A stretch of DNA of 14,237 bases from DATGMB01 sp035293845 (lineage in GTDB: Bacteria; Acidobacteriota; Terriglobia; Bryobacterales; Bryobacteraceae), in assembly GCA_035293845.1 (NCBI GenBank), contig DATGMB010000018.1:1-14237 (forward strand), in the 5' to 3' direction. A model generated the notes under the pieces. It saw only the letters and a list, made by a program, of their open reading frames with translations, searched no databases and was not told where the DNA came from. Numbering within the stretch: position 1 is the first letter of the stretch; the number at the start of each line of letters is the position of its first letter. Of the stretch, positions 6,143 to 12,472 are shown one piece after another. The translations under genes were made by a program, and so were the position numbers.

Positions 6143-7546
6143 ATGGTTGCAAGAGTCATTCGTTGCGCTGGCGTGGTGGGACTGGGCGTCCTGCTGCTGA
6201 GTTCGTGCGGCATCCGCCGTCACAAGTACGAGAATCCGATCGCCAAGGATACGCAGCAGCCGGACAAGGTGCTCTTCGACGCGGCGATCAACGATCTGGA
6301 GCACGGGCGTTATGAGCGGGCGCGGCTCGAGCTGCAGACGATGATGAACACCTACGACACCAGCGAGTATCTGGCCAAGGCGAAACTGGCGCTGGCGGAT
6401 AGCTGGTACCGCGAAGGCGGCGCGCACGGCATGGCGCAGGCGGAGGCGGAGTACAAAGACTTTATCCTGTTCTATCCGCAGATGGAGGAAGCCGCGGAAG
6501 CGCAGGAAAAAATCTGCAAGATGCAGTACAACCAGATGGATAAGAGCGACCGCGATTCGACGCACGCGCTGCGCGCCGAAGACGAATGCCGGCAGCTCCT
6601 GGTGCAGTTCCCCAACAGCAAGTTCGCTCCGGAGGCGCAGCAGCTTCTACGCAATGTGCAGGAGGTGCTGGCGGACAAGGAATACAAGGTCGGGCACTTC
6701 TACTATCACAAGGGCAGCATGCCGTCGGCGGCCAACCGGCTGGCGGCGGTGGCGACGCAGTTCCCACTGTACAGCCAGGCGGACGAGGCTTTGTGGGAGC
6801 TGGGTGACGCCTACCGGCGCATGGGCGACCGGTTTGAAAATCAGCAGGCGGACGCATACACGCGGATCGTGCGGGATTACCCGCTGAGCAGCCACGCGCA
6901 GGAGGCCAAGGCGAAACTGCAGGAGATGAAGCGGCCCGTGCCGGAGGCCGATCCGGTGGCGTATGCGCGGATGAAGTACGAGCTGGATAACCGCGGGAAG
7001 CGGGGCCTGCTCGGGAAGGTTTGGGAGCCGTTCAGCGGAAAGGCGGACACGCTGGCGGCGGCGAAATCCGGCGCGCCGCAGATGACCGCGTTCCGTCCGA
7101 CGATTCCGGCGAGCGTGCCGGCTACGGCGGCGGGCACGGCGGGGCAGAGCGGAGTGACGGACGTCGGCGCGCAGATCGCAACCGACACGAGCGCGCTCGA
7201 CAAGAACCCGGATGCGCGGTCGGCGGCGGCGCAGGGCGCCAACGCGGATGGAACCGCGACGGCGGTTCCGGCGATGCAGCAGCAGTTCAAACCCAACGCG
7301 GTGACGCGGCAGGGCGTGGACCTGAACTCGGCCACCGAGCAGGAGATCGCCAAGCTGCCGGGCATCAACAAGACGATGGCCAAGCGCATCGTGCTGATGC
7401 GGCCGTACCTTTCGATCAACGACCTGATCCGCACGGGACTCTCGCAGAAGACCATTGCCAAGCTCAAGCCGGCGGCGGAAGCGCCCGAAAAGAGCAAGCC
7501 GGCCAGCGGCAAGGTGGCGGCGAAGGCGTCCAACCCTTCCAACTGA
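6143..7546 (+). CDS. bamD: BamD-like outer-membrane lipoprotein with C-terminal helix-hairpin-helix domain
   Basis: I chose the ATG at 6143 (467 aa) because it gives a compact lipoprotein signal, MVARVIRCAGVVGLGVLLLSSC, with lipobox LSSC and Cys22 as the acylated residue. ATG 6128 is a close alternative; the upstream GTG lies in the repeat. Residues ~40-265 are TPR helices of the BamD/YfiO/ComL type (INDLEHGRYERARLELQTMMNTYDTSEYLAKAKLALADSWY, DFILFYP, FYYHKGSMPSAANRLAAVATQFP, EALWELGDAYRRMG). BamD is the lipoprotein of the β-barrel assembly (BAM) complex on the periplasmic face of the outer membrane. After a low-complexity Ala/Thr/Pro linker (~300-390), residues ~392-442 (VDLNSATEQEIAKLPGINKTMAKRI…IAKLKP) form a ComEA-like helix-hairpin-helix. 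Standard BamD is ~245 aa and lacks this tail. The stop overlaps the next start by one base. Confidence 0.88.
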   Translation: MVARVIRCAGVVGLGVLLLSSCGIRRHKYENPIAKDTQQPDKVLFDAAINDLEHGRYERARLELQTMMNTYDTSEYLAKAKLALADSWYREGGAHGMAQAEAEYKDFILFYPQMEEAAEAQEKICKMQYNQMDKSDRDSTHALRAEDECRQLLVQFPNSKFAPEAQQLLRNVQEVLADKEYKVGHFYYHKGSMPSAANRLAAVATQFPLYSQADEALWELGDAYRRMGDRFENQQADAYTRIVRDYPLSSHAQEAKAKLQEMKRPVPEADPVAYARMKYELDNRGKRGLLGKVWEPFSGKADTLAAAKSGAPQMTAFRPTIPASVPATAAGTAGQSGVTDVGAQIATDTSALDKNPDARSAAAQGANADGTATAVPAMQQQFKPNAVTRQGVDLNSATEQEIAKLPGINKTMAKRIVLMRPYLSINDLIRTGLSQKTIAKLKPAAEAPEKSKPASGKVAAKASNPSN

Positions 7547-8289
7547 TGAGCCGCATTCTGCTGGTGGATGACAGCCCGCACGCGCAGAGGATGGGGGAGC
7601 GCATCCTCAGCGAAGAAGGCTTCGAGGTGGTCACGGTCAGCAATGCGGATTCCGCGCTGATCCGGCTGGAGGACGTCGATCCGGACGTGGTGCTGGCGGA
7701 TACCGTGATGCCCGGGCGCACGGGCTACGAGTTGTGCCAATACCTGAAGATGAATCCGCGGCACCGGCACGTGCGGGTGATCCTGACGGCGGGCGTCCTC
7801 GAGGATTTCGACGAGGAACAGACGAAGCGGGTCGCGGCCGACGGCACGATCAAGAAGCCGTTCGAGGCGACGGCGCTGGCGGCGGCGGTGAGGCCGTTGG
7901 CCGAGGCGGCGGCGCGGGATCGGGCTCAGGGATCGGGGGTCCGGGATCAGGGGCAGGCAGAGAAGAAGGCCCCGGCGCTGCCGTTCGTGGCGGTGGTCGA
8001 TGCCGAACAGGTGAAGGCGGCGGTGACTGTGGCGCTCGATGCCGCGATGGAATCGATGGTGGAGGAGATCGCGCAGCGGGTGGTGGCTGCGCTGCAATCC
8101 AACAAGCCGGCGGCGCCCAATCCTGCGCCGCAAGCGGCGCCTCGCGCGAGCCATGGGCCCGCCCTTCCGGCAGAGCCCGCTGCGCCTCCTCCGGCCGCGC
8201 CGGTGATGGCGGAGCCGGTGCGGCGCGTGAACAGCCTGCGGCTGCGGACGAATTCGATTTTGGGTCTCGACGTGGAGCCTCCGAAATAG
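7546..8289 (+). CDS. Response regulator receiver protein with Pro/Ala-rich tail
   Basis: 247 aa; the ATG shares its A with the preceding TGA, so translation is coupled to the BamD-like gene. Residues 1-~117 are a CheY-like receiver with Asp8/Asp9, phospho-acceptor Asp52 (VVLADTVMPGRTGYEL), Thr81 and Lys104 (IKKPF). No recognisable DNA-binding or enzymatic output domain follows. Residues ~124-138 come from a GATCGGG-type repeat. Residues ~144-185 form a predicted amphipathic helix (DAEQVKAAVTVALDAAMESMVEEIAQRVVAALQ), then a Pro/Ala-rich segment, ending RVNSLRLRTNSILGLDVEPPK. The helical part might be a dimerisation or partner-binding element (inference). The partner kinase is not in the window. 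yajQ starts 6 bp downstream. Confidence 0.88.
   Translation: MSRILLVDDSPHAQRMGERILSEEGFEVVTVSNADSALIRLEDVDPDVVLADTVMPGRTGYELCQYLKMNPRHRHVRVILTAGVLEDFDEEQTKRVAADGTIKKPFEATALAAAVRPLAEAAARDRAQGSGVRDQGQAEKKAPALPFVAVVDAEQVKAAVTVALDAAMESMVEEIAQRVVAALQSNKPAAPNPAPQAAPRASHGPALPAEPAAPPPAAPVMAEPVRRVNSLRLRTNSILGLDVEPPK
7916..7953 (+). repeat. GATCGGG/GGGATCAGG low-complexity repeat inside the response regulator gene
   Basis: GGGATCGGGCTCAGGGATCG followed by GGGGTCCGGGATCAGGGG: near-identical ~10-12 bp units of GGGATC(A/G)GGG in tandem. It is read in frame as RDRAQGSGVRDQGQ in the linker after the receiver domain. It looks like a dispersed non-coding-type repeat that landed in a tolerant linker (inference). 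Confidence 0.55.
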
Positions 8290-8295
8290 ACAGAT

Positions 8296-8796
8296 ATGCC
8301 CGACAACAGCTTTGATATCGTTTCGAAGATCGAGATACCGGAAGTGCTGAACGCCGTGCAGCAGGCACAGAAAGAAGTCTCGCAGCGGTACGATTTGAAA
8401 GACTCGAAGTCCTCGATTGAGCTGAAGGAGAAAGAGAACAAGATCCTGCTGGCGAGCCAGGATGAGTTCAAGGTCAAGGCGGTGGTGGACATCCTGGAGA
8501 GCAAGCTGGTGAAGCGGGGTGTGCCGCTCAAGGGCTTGACTTTCGGGGAGATCACGCCGGCGGCGGGCTCGACCGTGCGGCAGGAGATCACGCTCCAGCA
8601 GGGGATCCCGACCGAGAAGGCGCGGGAGATCGTCAAGAAGATCAAGGACACGAAGCTGAAGGTGCAGGCTTCGATCCAGGGCGATTTCGTGCGGGTGGCG
8701 GGCAAGGACCGGGATACGCTGCAGTCCGTGATCCAGGTGCTGCGCAATAGCGATTTCGGCATCGATATGCAGTTCACGAATTACCGGACGAACTGA
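8296..8796 (+). CDS. yajQ: YajQ family cyclic di-GMP-binding protein
   Basis: Cytoplasmic 166-aa protein, normal length for YajQ/UPF0234. Family signatures are MPDNSFDIVSKIEIPEVLNAV at the N-terminus, SQRYDLKDSKSSIEL, the central EFKVKAVVDILESKLVKRGV, and the C-terminal REIVKKIKDTKLKVQASIQGDFVRVAGKDRDTLQ ending DFGIDMQFTNYR. Homologues in Xanthomonas and Pseudomonas bind cyclic di-GMP and act with a transcription factor; older work also reported nucleic-acid binding. Which applies here cannot be told from the sequence. It lies 6 bp after the response regulator stop, so co-expression is very likely. A dispersed repeat separates it from the hydrolase gene. Confidence 0.95.
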   Translation: MPDNSFDIVSKIEIPEVLNAVQQAQKEVSQRYDLKDSKSSIELKEKENKILLASQDEFKVKAVVDILESKLVKRGVPLKGLTFGEITPAAGSTVRQEITLQQGIPTEKAREIVKKIKDTKLKVQASIQGDFVRVAGKDRDTLQSVIQVLRNSDFGIDMQFTNYRTN

Positions 8797-8808
8797 GGGC
8801 CGGGCTGA

Positions 8809-8846
8809 ACCGCAGAGACGCAGAGAGCGCAGAGGAAACGCAGAGA
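8809..8846 (+). repeat. Dispersed GCAGAG-type repeat, copy 3 (yajQ/hydrolase gap)
   Basis: ACCGCAGAGACGCAGAGAGC then GCAGAGGAAACGCAGAGA. It is nearly identical over its first ~28 bp to the copy inside rsmB and fills most of the 61-bp gap after yajQ, in the same orientation as the genes. Confidence 0.8.
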
Positions 8847-8857
8847 AAAATCTCTTC

Positions 8858-9496
8858 ATGCCGCGGAGGATTGAGTCTCACTCTATTCAGGGGCCGGCGG
8901 GGATGCTCGAGGCTTTGCTCGAGGAGCCCGATCACATGGCGCCGCATACGGCGGCGGTGGTGTGCCATCCGCATCCGCTGTATGGCGGGACCATGCATAA
9001 CAAGGTGGTGTACCGGATGGCTCGCGGACTGCGGCGGGCGGGCGTTGTAGTGCTTCGGTTCAACTTTCGCGGGGTGGGGCTGAGCCAAGGCGAGCATGGG
9101 CACCTGACGGGGGAGATCGAGGACGCGCGGGCCGCTCTCGGGTGGCTGCGCGCGCGGTATCCGGAGCTGCCGTACGGGCTTGCGGGGTTTTCCTTCGGCG
9201 CCCGGGCGATCACGCGGCTGGGCTGCGCGATCGAGGGGCAGCCGGAACCGCGCTGGCTGCTGGCGGCGGGATTCGCGACGTCGCTCGGGCCGGCGGAATA
9301 TCTGGAGGCTTGCGCCACGCCGAAGACGTTCCTCATGTCCACGCACGATGAGTTCGCGCCGCGCGCGGGTTTCGAGCGCGAATACGAACGGTGGGCCGCG
9401 CCCAAGCGGCTGGAGTGGATCGAAGCGGGCGATCACTTTTTCGGTGGAGCGCTCGACGCATTCGAGGACGCGGTCGTGCGAAGTGTGCCATCCTGA
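8858..9496 (+). CDS. Alpha/beta hydrolase (COG2945-type)
   Basis: 212-aa cytoplasmic serine hydrolase of the small COG2945 group; substrate unknown. The characteristic CHPHPLYGGTMHNKVVYRMARGL (36-58) and LRFNFRGVGLSQGEHG (66-81) supply the oxyanion region. The nucleophile elbow is GFSFG with Ser112, the acid is Asp164 in STHDEFAP, and the base is His193 in GDHFF, so the catalytic triad is complete. The ATG at 8858 keeps the family's first β-strand (IESHSIQGPAGMLEALLEEP). No Shine-Dalgarno precedes it, and an internal ATG (Met16) after GGCGGGG is an alternative. Thymidine kinase begins 7 bp after its stop, so the two are probably co-transcribed. Confidence 0.9.
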   Translation: MPRRIESHSIQGPAGMLEALLEEPDHMAPHTAAVVCHPHPLYGGTMHNKVVYRMARGLRRAGVVVLRFNFRGVGLSQGEHGHLTGEIEDARAALGWLRARYPELPYGLAGFSFGARAITRLGCAIEGQPEPRWLLAAGFATSLGPAEYLEACATPKTFLMSTHDEFAPRAGFEREYERWAAPKRLEWIEAGDHFFGGALDAFEDAVVRSVPS

Positions 9497-9503
9497 TCCT
9501 TTC

Positions 9504-10112
9504 ATGGACATCATCACGGGCAACGTCGGTTGGATTGAGGTGATCTGCGGGCCCATGTTTTCGGGCAAGAGCGAGGAGCTGATCCGGCGCCTGCGGCGGG
9601 CGATGATCGCGCGCAAGCGGGTGGAGGTGTTCAAGCCGAAGATCGACAACCGGTACTCGGACGATGAGATCGTTTCGCACGGCGATCTGCGGATGCAATC
9701 GCAGGTGGTCGCGGGCGCGGAGGAGATCGGGCAGCGCATCGACTGGCGGTCGGAGGTGGTGGGGATCGACGAAGCCAACTTCATGGGCGAGAAGCTGGTG
9801 GAGGTGGCGCAGCGGCTGGCGGACAGCGGCAAGCAGGTGATTCTGGCCGGCCTGGACACGGACTACCTGGGGCGGCCGTTTTCGCCGATCCCGGAACTGC
9901 TGGCACACGCGGAATCGATCACCAAGACGCTCGCGATTTGCGTGCGGTGCGGCAATCCGGCCAAGCACACGCAGCGGCTGCGGGGATCGGACGATCTGAT
10001 CGTGGTCGGCGCGGCGGACCTGTACGAAGCCCGCTGCCGGCGATGCCTTGAGCCCGGCATTCCCAAGCAGGCCGAGCTCGAATTCGTGAAGGCGAAGCGG
10101 CAGGAGCGGTAG
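9504..10112 (+). CDS. tdk: Thymidine kinase (type II)
   Basis: Phosphorylates thymidine to dTMP with ATP (pyrimidine salvage, cytoplasm). At 202 aa it is the usual size for the bacterial/type II family. The P-loop is GPMFSGKS at 16-23. The DNRYSDD stretch (48-54) and GIDEANF with Asp89 and the catalytic-base Glu90 follow. GLDTDYLGRPF (116-126) is the typical conserved block. A structural zinc site is formed by Cys146/Cys149 (CVRCG) and Cys178/Cys181 (CRRC). The ATG at 9504 is the start that gives the family N-terminus (…GWIEVICGPMFSGKS). A longer frame upstream only overlaps the hydrolase and is ignored. It ends 10 bp before the convergent HigA gene, and no terminator hairpin is apparent between them. 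Confidence 0.96.
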   Translation: MDIITGNVGWIEVICGPMFSGKSEELIRRLRRAMIARKRVEVFKPKIDNRYSDDEIVSHGDLRMQSQVVAGAEEIGQRIDWRSEVVGIDEANFMGEKLVEVAQRLADSGKQVILAGLDTDYLGRPFSPIPELLAHAESITKTLAICVRCGNPAKHTQRLRGSDDLIVVGAADLYEARCRRCLEPGIPKQAELEFVKAKRQER

Positions 10113-10122
10113 GGCGGGCCGG

Positions 10123-10416
10123 TCAGGACACTTTTCGATACCGCTTCACGTGAATCTTGGATGATTCGACGTTCGCCAGGTCGTATGCGACTTGCATGCG
10201 GAGCCAGGTACCGGCATCTCCGCCAAATGCTTTTGCGAGCCGTACTGCCATTTCAGGTGAAATGCCGGCTTTCTCATTCACCAAGTTATTGAGCGCCTGG
10301 CGCGTTACTCCCAGGACTTGAGCGGCTGCGGTAACAGTGAGACCCAGCGGTTCCAGGCATTCCTGCCGGACGATTCGGCCGGGATGGGGAGGATGAGCCA
10401 TTCGCATACGTTTCAT
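10123..10416 (-). CDS. higA: HigA family antitoxin (XRE-type helix-turn-helix)
   Basis: 97-aa HigA/VapI-type addiction-module antitoxin. It shows the family opening HPPHPGRIVRQECLEPLGLTVTAAAQVLGVTRQALNNLVNEKAGISPEMAVRLAKAFGG, with an XRE helix-turn-helix at ~29-47 that should bind its own promoter, then TWLRMQVAYDLANV and a basic tail. It appears full-length. ATGs at residues 4 and 6 are possible alternative starts; no strong Shine-Dalgarno is seen. The cognate toxin gene directly upstream is broken, so this is now an orphan antitoxin. It could remain as a repressor or protect against HigB-type toxins in trans (inference). Confidence 0.9.
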   Translation of the reverse strand: MKRMRMAHPPHPGRIVRQECLEPLGLTVTAAAQVLGVTRQALNNLVNEKAGISPEMAVRLAKAFGGDAGTWLRMQVAYDLANVESSKIHVKRYRKVS

Positions 10417-10547
10417 CGCCTGCGGGCTTTCGGCGACAGCGAGTACAGCGAGGATGTTTTCGATCTTGTTGCGAAGGTCGGCCTCGATGCCTTTGGGTTT
10501 GCCTTGAACAACTGCTTCAACGCTTTATGCCGAAAGCTCTGAATCAC
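10417..10547 (-). pseudogene. higB: HigB toxin remnant: frameshifted and missing its C-terminal half
   Basis: HigB/RelE-type toxins (~92 aa mRNA interferases) begin 'MI.SFRHKGLK.LF…'. Here GTG at 10547 opens VIQSFRHKALKQLFKANPK, then the family sequence continues one frame over (GIEADLRNKIENILAVLAVAESPQA) after about position 10490. A single lost G in the AAAGG run would explain the shift. The second frame runs directly into the antitoxin's MKRMRMAHPPHPG. The usual C-terminal part (the LPGFRLHPLKG…W.V.FRFEDG core with the catalytic residues, ~48 aa) is absent. It is therefore inactive as a toxin, by deletion and not only by the frameshift. Confidence 0.75.
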
Positions 10548-10553
10548 AACGCG

Positions 10554-10582
10554 ATTGTGTACTGACAGTTGTCGCTTGTCAA
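10554..10582 (-). promoter_or_regulatory. Promoter of the degraded higBA unit
   Basis: On the minus strand TTGACA (10582-10577) is a perfect -35. After exactly 17 bp comes CACAAT (10559-10554), 4 of 6 matches to the -10. Initiation 6-9 nt later would fall at or next to the GTG at 10547, so the mRNA would be essentially leaderless. GACA-GT-TGTC (plus-strand 10564-10573) lies between the two boxes and is a possible HigA operator half-site pair. Confidence 0.6.
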
Positions 10583-10593
10583 ATGGCCATCGC

Positions 10594-11634
10594 TTAGTCG
10601 GCTTCAGAGGCGGCCCTGGCCGCGCGGGCGGGGAGCTTGTAATACCCGATGGCGCCGATCGCCAGCAGCATGGCGGCGCTGCCGTAGTAGAGATTGCGGA
10701 TGCCGGCCTTCTCGGCAACGGGGGCGGCGACGAACATCGCAAGGACCTGCGAGCCGGCCATCAGGGACATCAGACAGCTCATCACGCGGCCAAGCAGCTC
10801 CTGCGGCGTCTCGTGCTGGAGCAGCGTGGTGGCGGTGACGAAGATGGCCGCGGCGCAGAAGCCGAGGCCGAGCATGCCGGCGGCCGTGCCTGCCATGCTG
10901 CCGAGAAGCGCGGTCACGAAGACGGCGACGCCCATGCCGCCGAGTCCGTAGATCACCAGGTTCTGCTGCGGGATGTGGCGCGCGAAACGGGTGAGAAGCT
11001 GCGTGCCGATAATCATGCCGATTCCGATCAGCGTATTCAGGATGCCGAAGGCTGCCGAATTCGAGAGAAGGACGTCGCGGACGTAGACCGAAAGCAGCGC
11101 GCCGAAGCAGCGCAGGGCGAACATCCCGGCGGTCATGGCGATGATGACGAATGAGATCGTCGAGTGCGTGAAGATGAAGCGGAACCCGTGGCTCATGGAA
11201 TCCATGACTGCGCGGGCGCCGGCTTTCGCGGCCGCGGCGGGTGGGCGGTCCAGCGTCAAGGTCATGACCATCGCGGCGGAGAAGAAGAAGCTGAAGCTGT
11301 CATAGAGAAAACAGGTGTTGGCGCCGGCCCATTGCACGAGCGCGCCGGCGAAGCCGGGGGCGACGATCTGCGATCCCTGCTGCGCCTGCGACATGAGACC
11401 GTTGACGGCCATCAGACCGGCGATCGGGGCGATGGTGCGGATGGCGACCGACTGCGCGGGGACGAAGAACGTGGAGACCACGCTCATCGCGAACAGGATC
11501 GCGTAGATCGCCCAGATGTTGTGGACGAAGACCAGCGCCAGCACCAGCACTCCGCGGATGCAGTCGCTCGAGACCATGGTGCGCTTGAGATTCCAGCGGT
11601 CGACGAAGACTCCGGCGAGCGGGCTGACAACAGT
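10594..11634 (-). pseudogene. MFS exporter (MFS_3/EntS-like), 5'-truncated
   Basis: The coding-quality frame runs on the minus strand from ~11634 down to TAA at 10594. The first in-frame ATG is at 11577 (327 aa), but family sequence continues upstream of it: VVSPLAGVFVDRWNLKRT, the motif-A loop between helices 2 and 3 of an MFS transporter, followed by MVSSDCIRG. An in-frame TGA at 11637-11635 closes the frame right where plus-strand TonB-receptor sequence begins. About ten hydrophobic helices remain (for example LVLALVFVHNIWAIYAILFAM, FVIIAMTAGMFAL, NTLIGIGMIIGTQLL, LVIYGLGGMGVAVFVTALLG). Roughly the first 60-70 residues (two helices) of the usual ~400-420 aa are missing. Intact relatives export siderophores or drugs; this fragment is unlikely to work, and its promoter is lost. 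Confidence 0.8.
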
Positions 11635-11640
11635 TCAGCC
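11622..11640. repeat. Inverted repeat at the junction of two truncated genes
   Basis: GGCTGA (11622-11627) and TCAGCC (11635-11640) are perfect arms with a 7-nt centre. The MFS homology ends, and the TonB-receptor homology begins, inside or beside this repeat. Confidence 0.5.
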
Positions 11641-12442
11641 GGTCGCCGCCCAGCGGATTGTTGCCGTGCGGGAACACCACGGGATGCAATGGTCGCTGCA
11701 GAAGCGGTTCAACAACGGGCTGAACCTGACGGTGAATTACACGCTCTCGAAGTCCATCGACCTGGGCTCGACGCCGGAGAACCAGGGCAGCTTCAGCGGA
11801 TTCATCCAGAACACGTGGAACCCGAACGAGATGCGCGCAGTTTCCGATTATGACACGCTGCACCAGATCAACATTTACGGCGTGTACCAGATTCCAGTGG
11901 GCCGCGGGCAGAAGTTCGGGACGAACATGCCGAGGGCTCTCGATTACATTATCGGCGGGTGGCAGATCAGCGGCGTTTACCGGCAGACCTCCGGGCTGCC
12001 GACTACGATCGGCAACGGGCAGCGTTGGCCGACCAACTGGGAGGTCGACGCATTCGCGACGCCCAACGGGCAGCCGCTGCCGCCGGTCACCAACACGGGC
12101 AACTCGACCTTGAAGGGCGGCGGGCCGAATCTCTGGGATAACCCCGCCGCGGCGTTCGCAGGCTTCACGGAAACGCCTCCGGGACAGGTCGGGTTACGCA
12201 ACAACATTCGCGGATCGGGCTACTTCAACATCGACAGCGGTGTCTACAAGAATTTTCCGATTCCGCTGCGCGAAGGCATGGGGCTGCAGTTCCGGTGGGA
12301 GAGCTACAACCTGACCAACTCCGTGCGGTTCGACCCGGCATCCACGGGCTCGAATACGCTGCAGTCCTCCACCTTCGGCTCGCTGACTTCGACGCTGACC
12401 GCGCCGCGGCAGATGCAGTTCGCGCTGCGGCTGAGCTGGTAG
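11633..12442 (+). pseudogene. TonB-dependent (Oar-like) receptor, C-terminal barrel fragment
   Basis: Only the last ~270 residues of a receptor that is normally ~1000 aa or more. From about 11633 the frame reads VQPVAAQRIVAVREHHGMQWSLQKRFNNGLNLTVNYTLSKS, then YDTLHQINIYGVYQIPVGRGQKFG, GGWQISGVYRQTSGLP, NIRGSGYFNIDSGVYKNFPIPLREGMGLQFRWESYNLTNSVRFDP and the terminal APRQMQFALRLSW. These are the alternating aromatic β-strands and C-terminal aromatic residue of the outer-membrane barrels abundant in acidobacteria (carboxypeptidase-regulatory plus TonB receptor family). The plug, the TonB box, the signal peptide and most of the barrel are absent. Open sequence upstream in the same frame is only the antisense of the MFS gene. 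No ribosome binding site or start is present, so it is a gene fragment. Confidence 0.85.
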
Positions 12443-12452
12443 ACGTGCATTC

Positions 12453-12472
12453 GGGCCGGGCACGCCCGGCCC
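12453..12472. terminator. Strong GC hairpin between convergent genes
   Basis: GGGCCGGG-CACG-CCCGGCCC: perfect 8-bp arms with a 4-nt loop, lying between the TonB-fragment stop (12442) and the ybaK stop (12473, minus strand). Neither side has a proper T-run, so it is not a classic intrinsic terminator. It could act as a bidirectional transcript-end stabiliser or be one of the common GC-rich dispersed hairpins. Confidence 0.5.

Noticed and set aside
7160..7330. Ala/Thr/Gly-rich stretch of the BamD-like protein as a frameshift artefact joining two genes
   Set aside because: The frame stays open with normal codon periodicity on both sides and the HhH segment has no start or ribosome binding site of its own, so a true single protein is more likely.
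1009..8846. GCAGAG repeats as a CRISPR array
   Set aside because: The copies are single, kilobases apart and internally degenerate, with no spacer-repeat periodicity and no cas genes.
6877..8859. 660-codon minus-strand open frame across bamD, the response regulator and yajQ
   Set aside because: Antisense of three well-supported genes; low-complexity Arg/His/Leu content and no family resemblance.
11516..11632. Upstream extension of the TonB-receptor frame to the ATG at 11516
   Set aside because: This part is the antisense of the MFS gene's motif-A region; receptor-like sequence begins only at about 11633.
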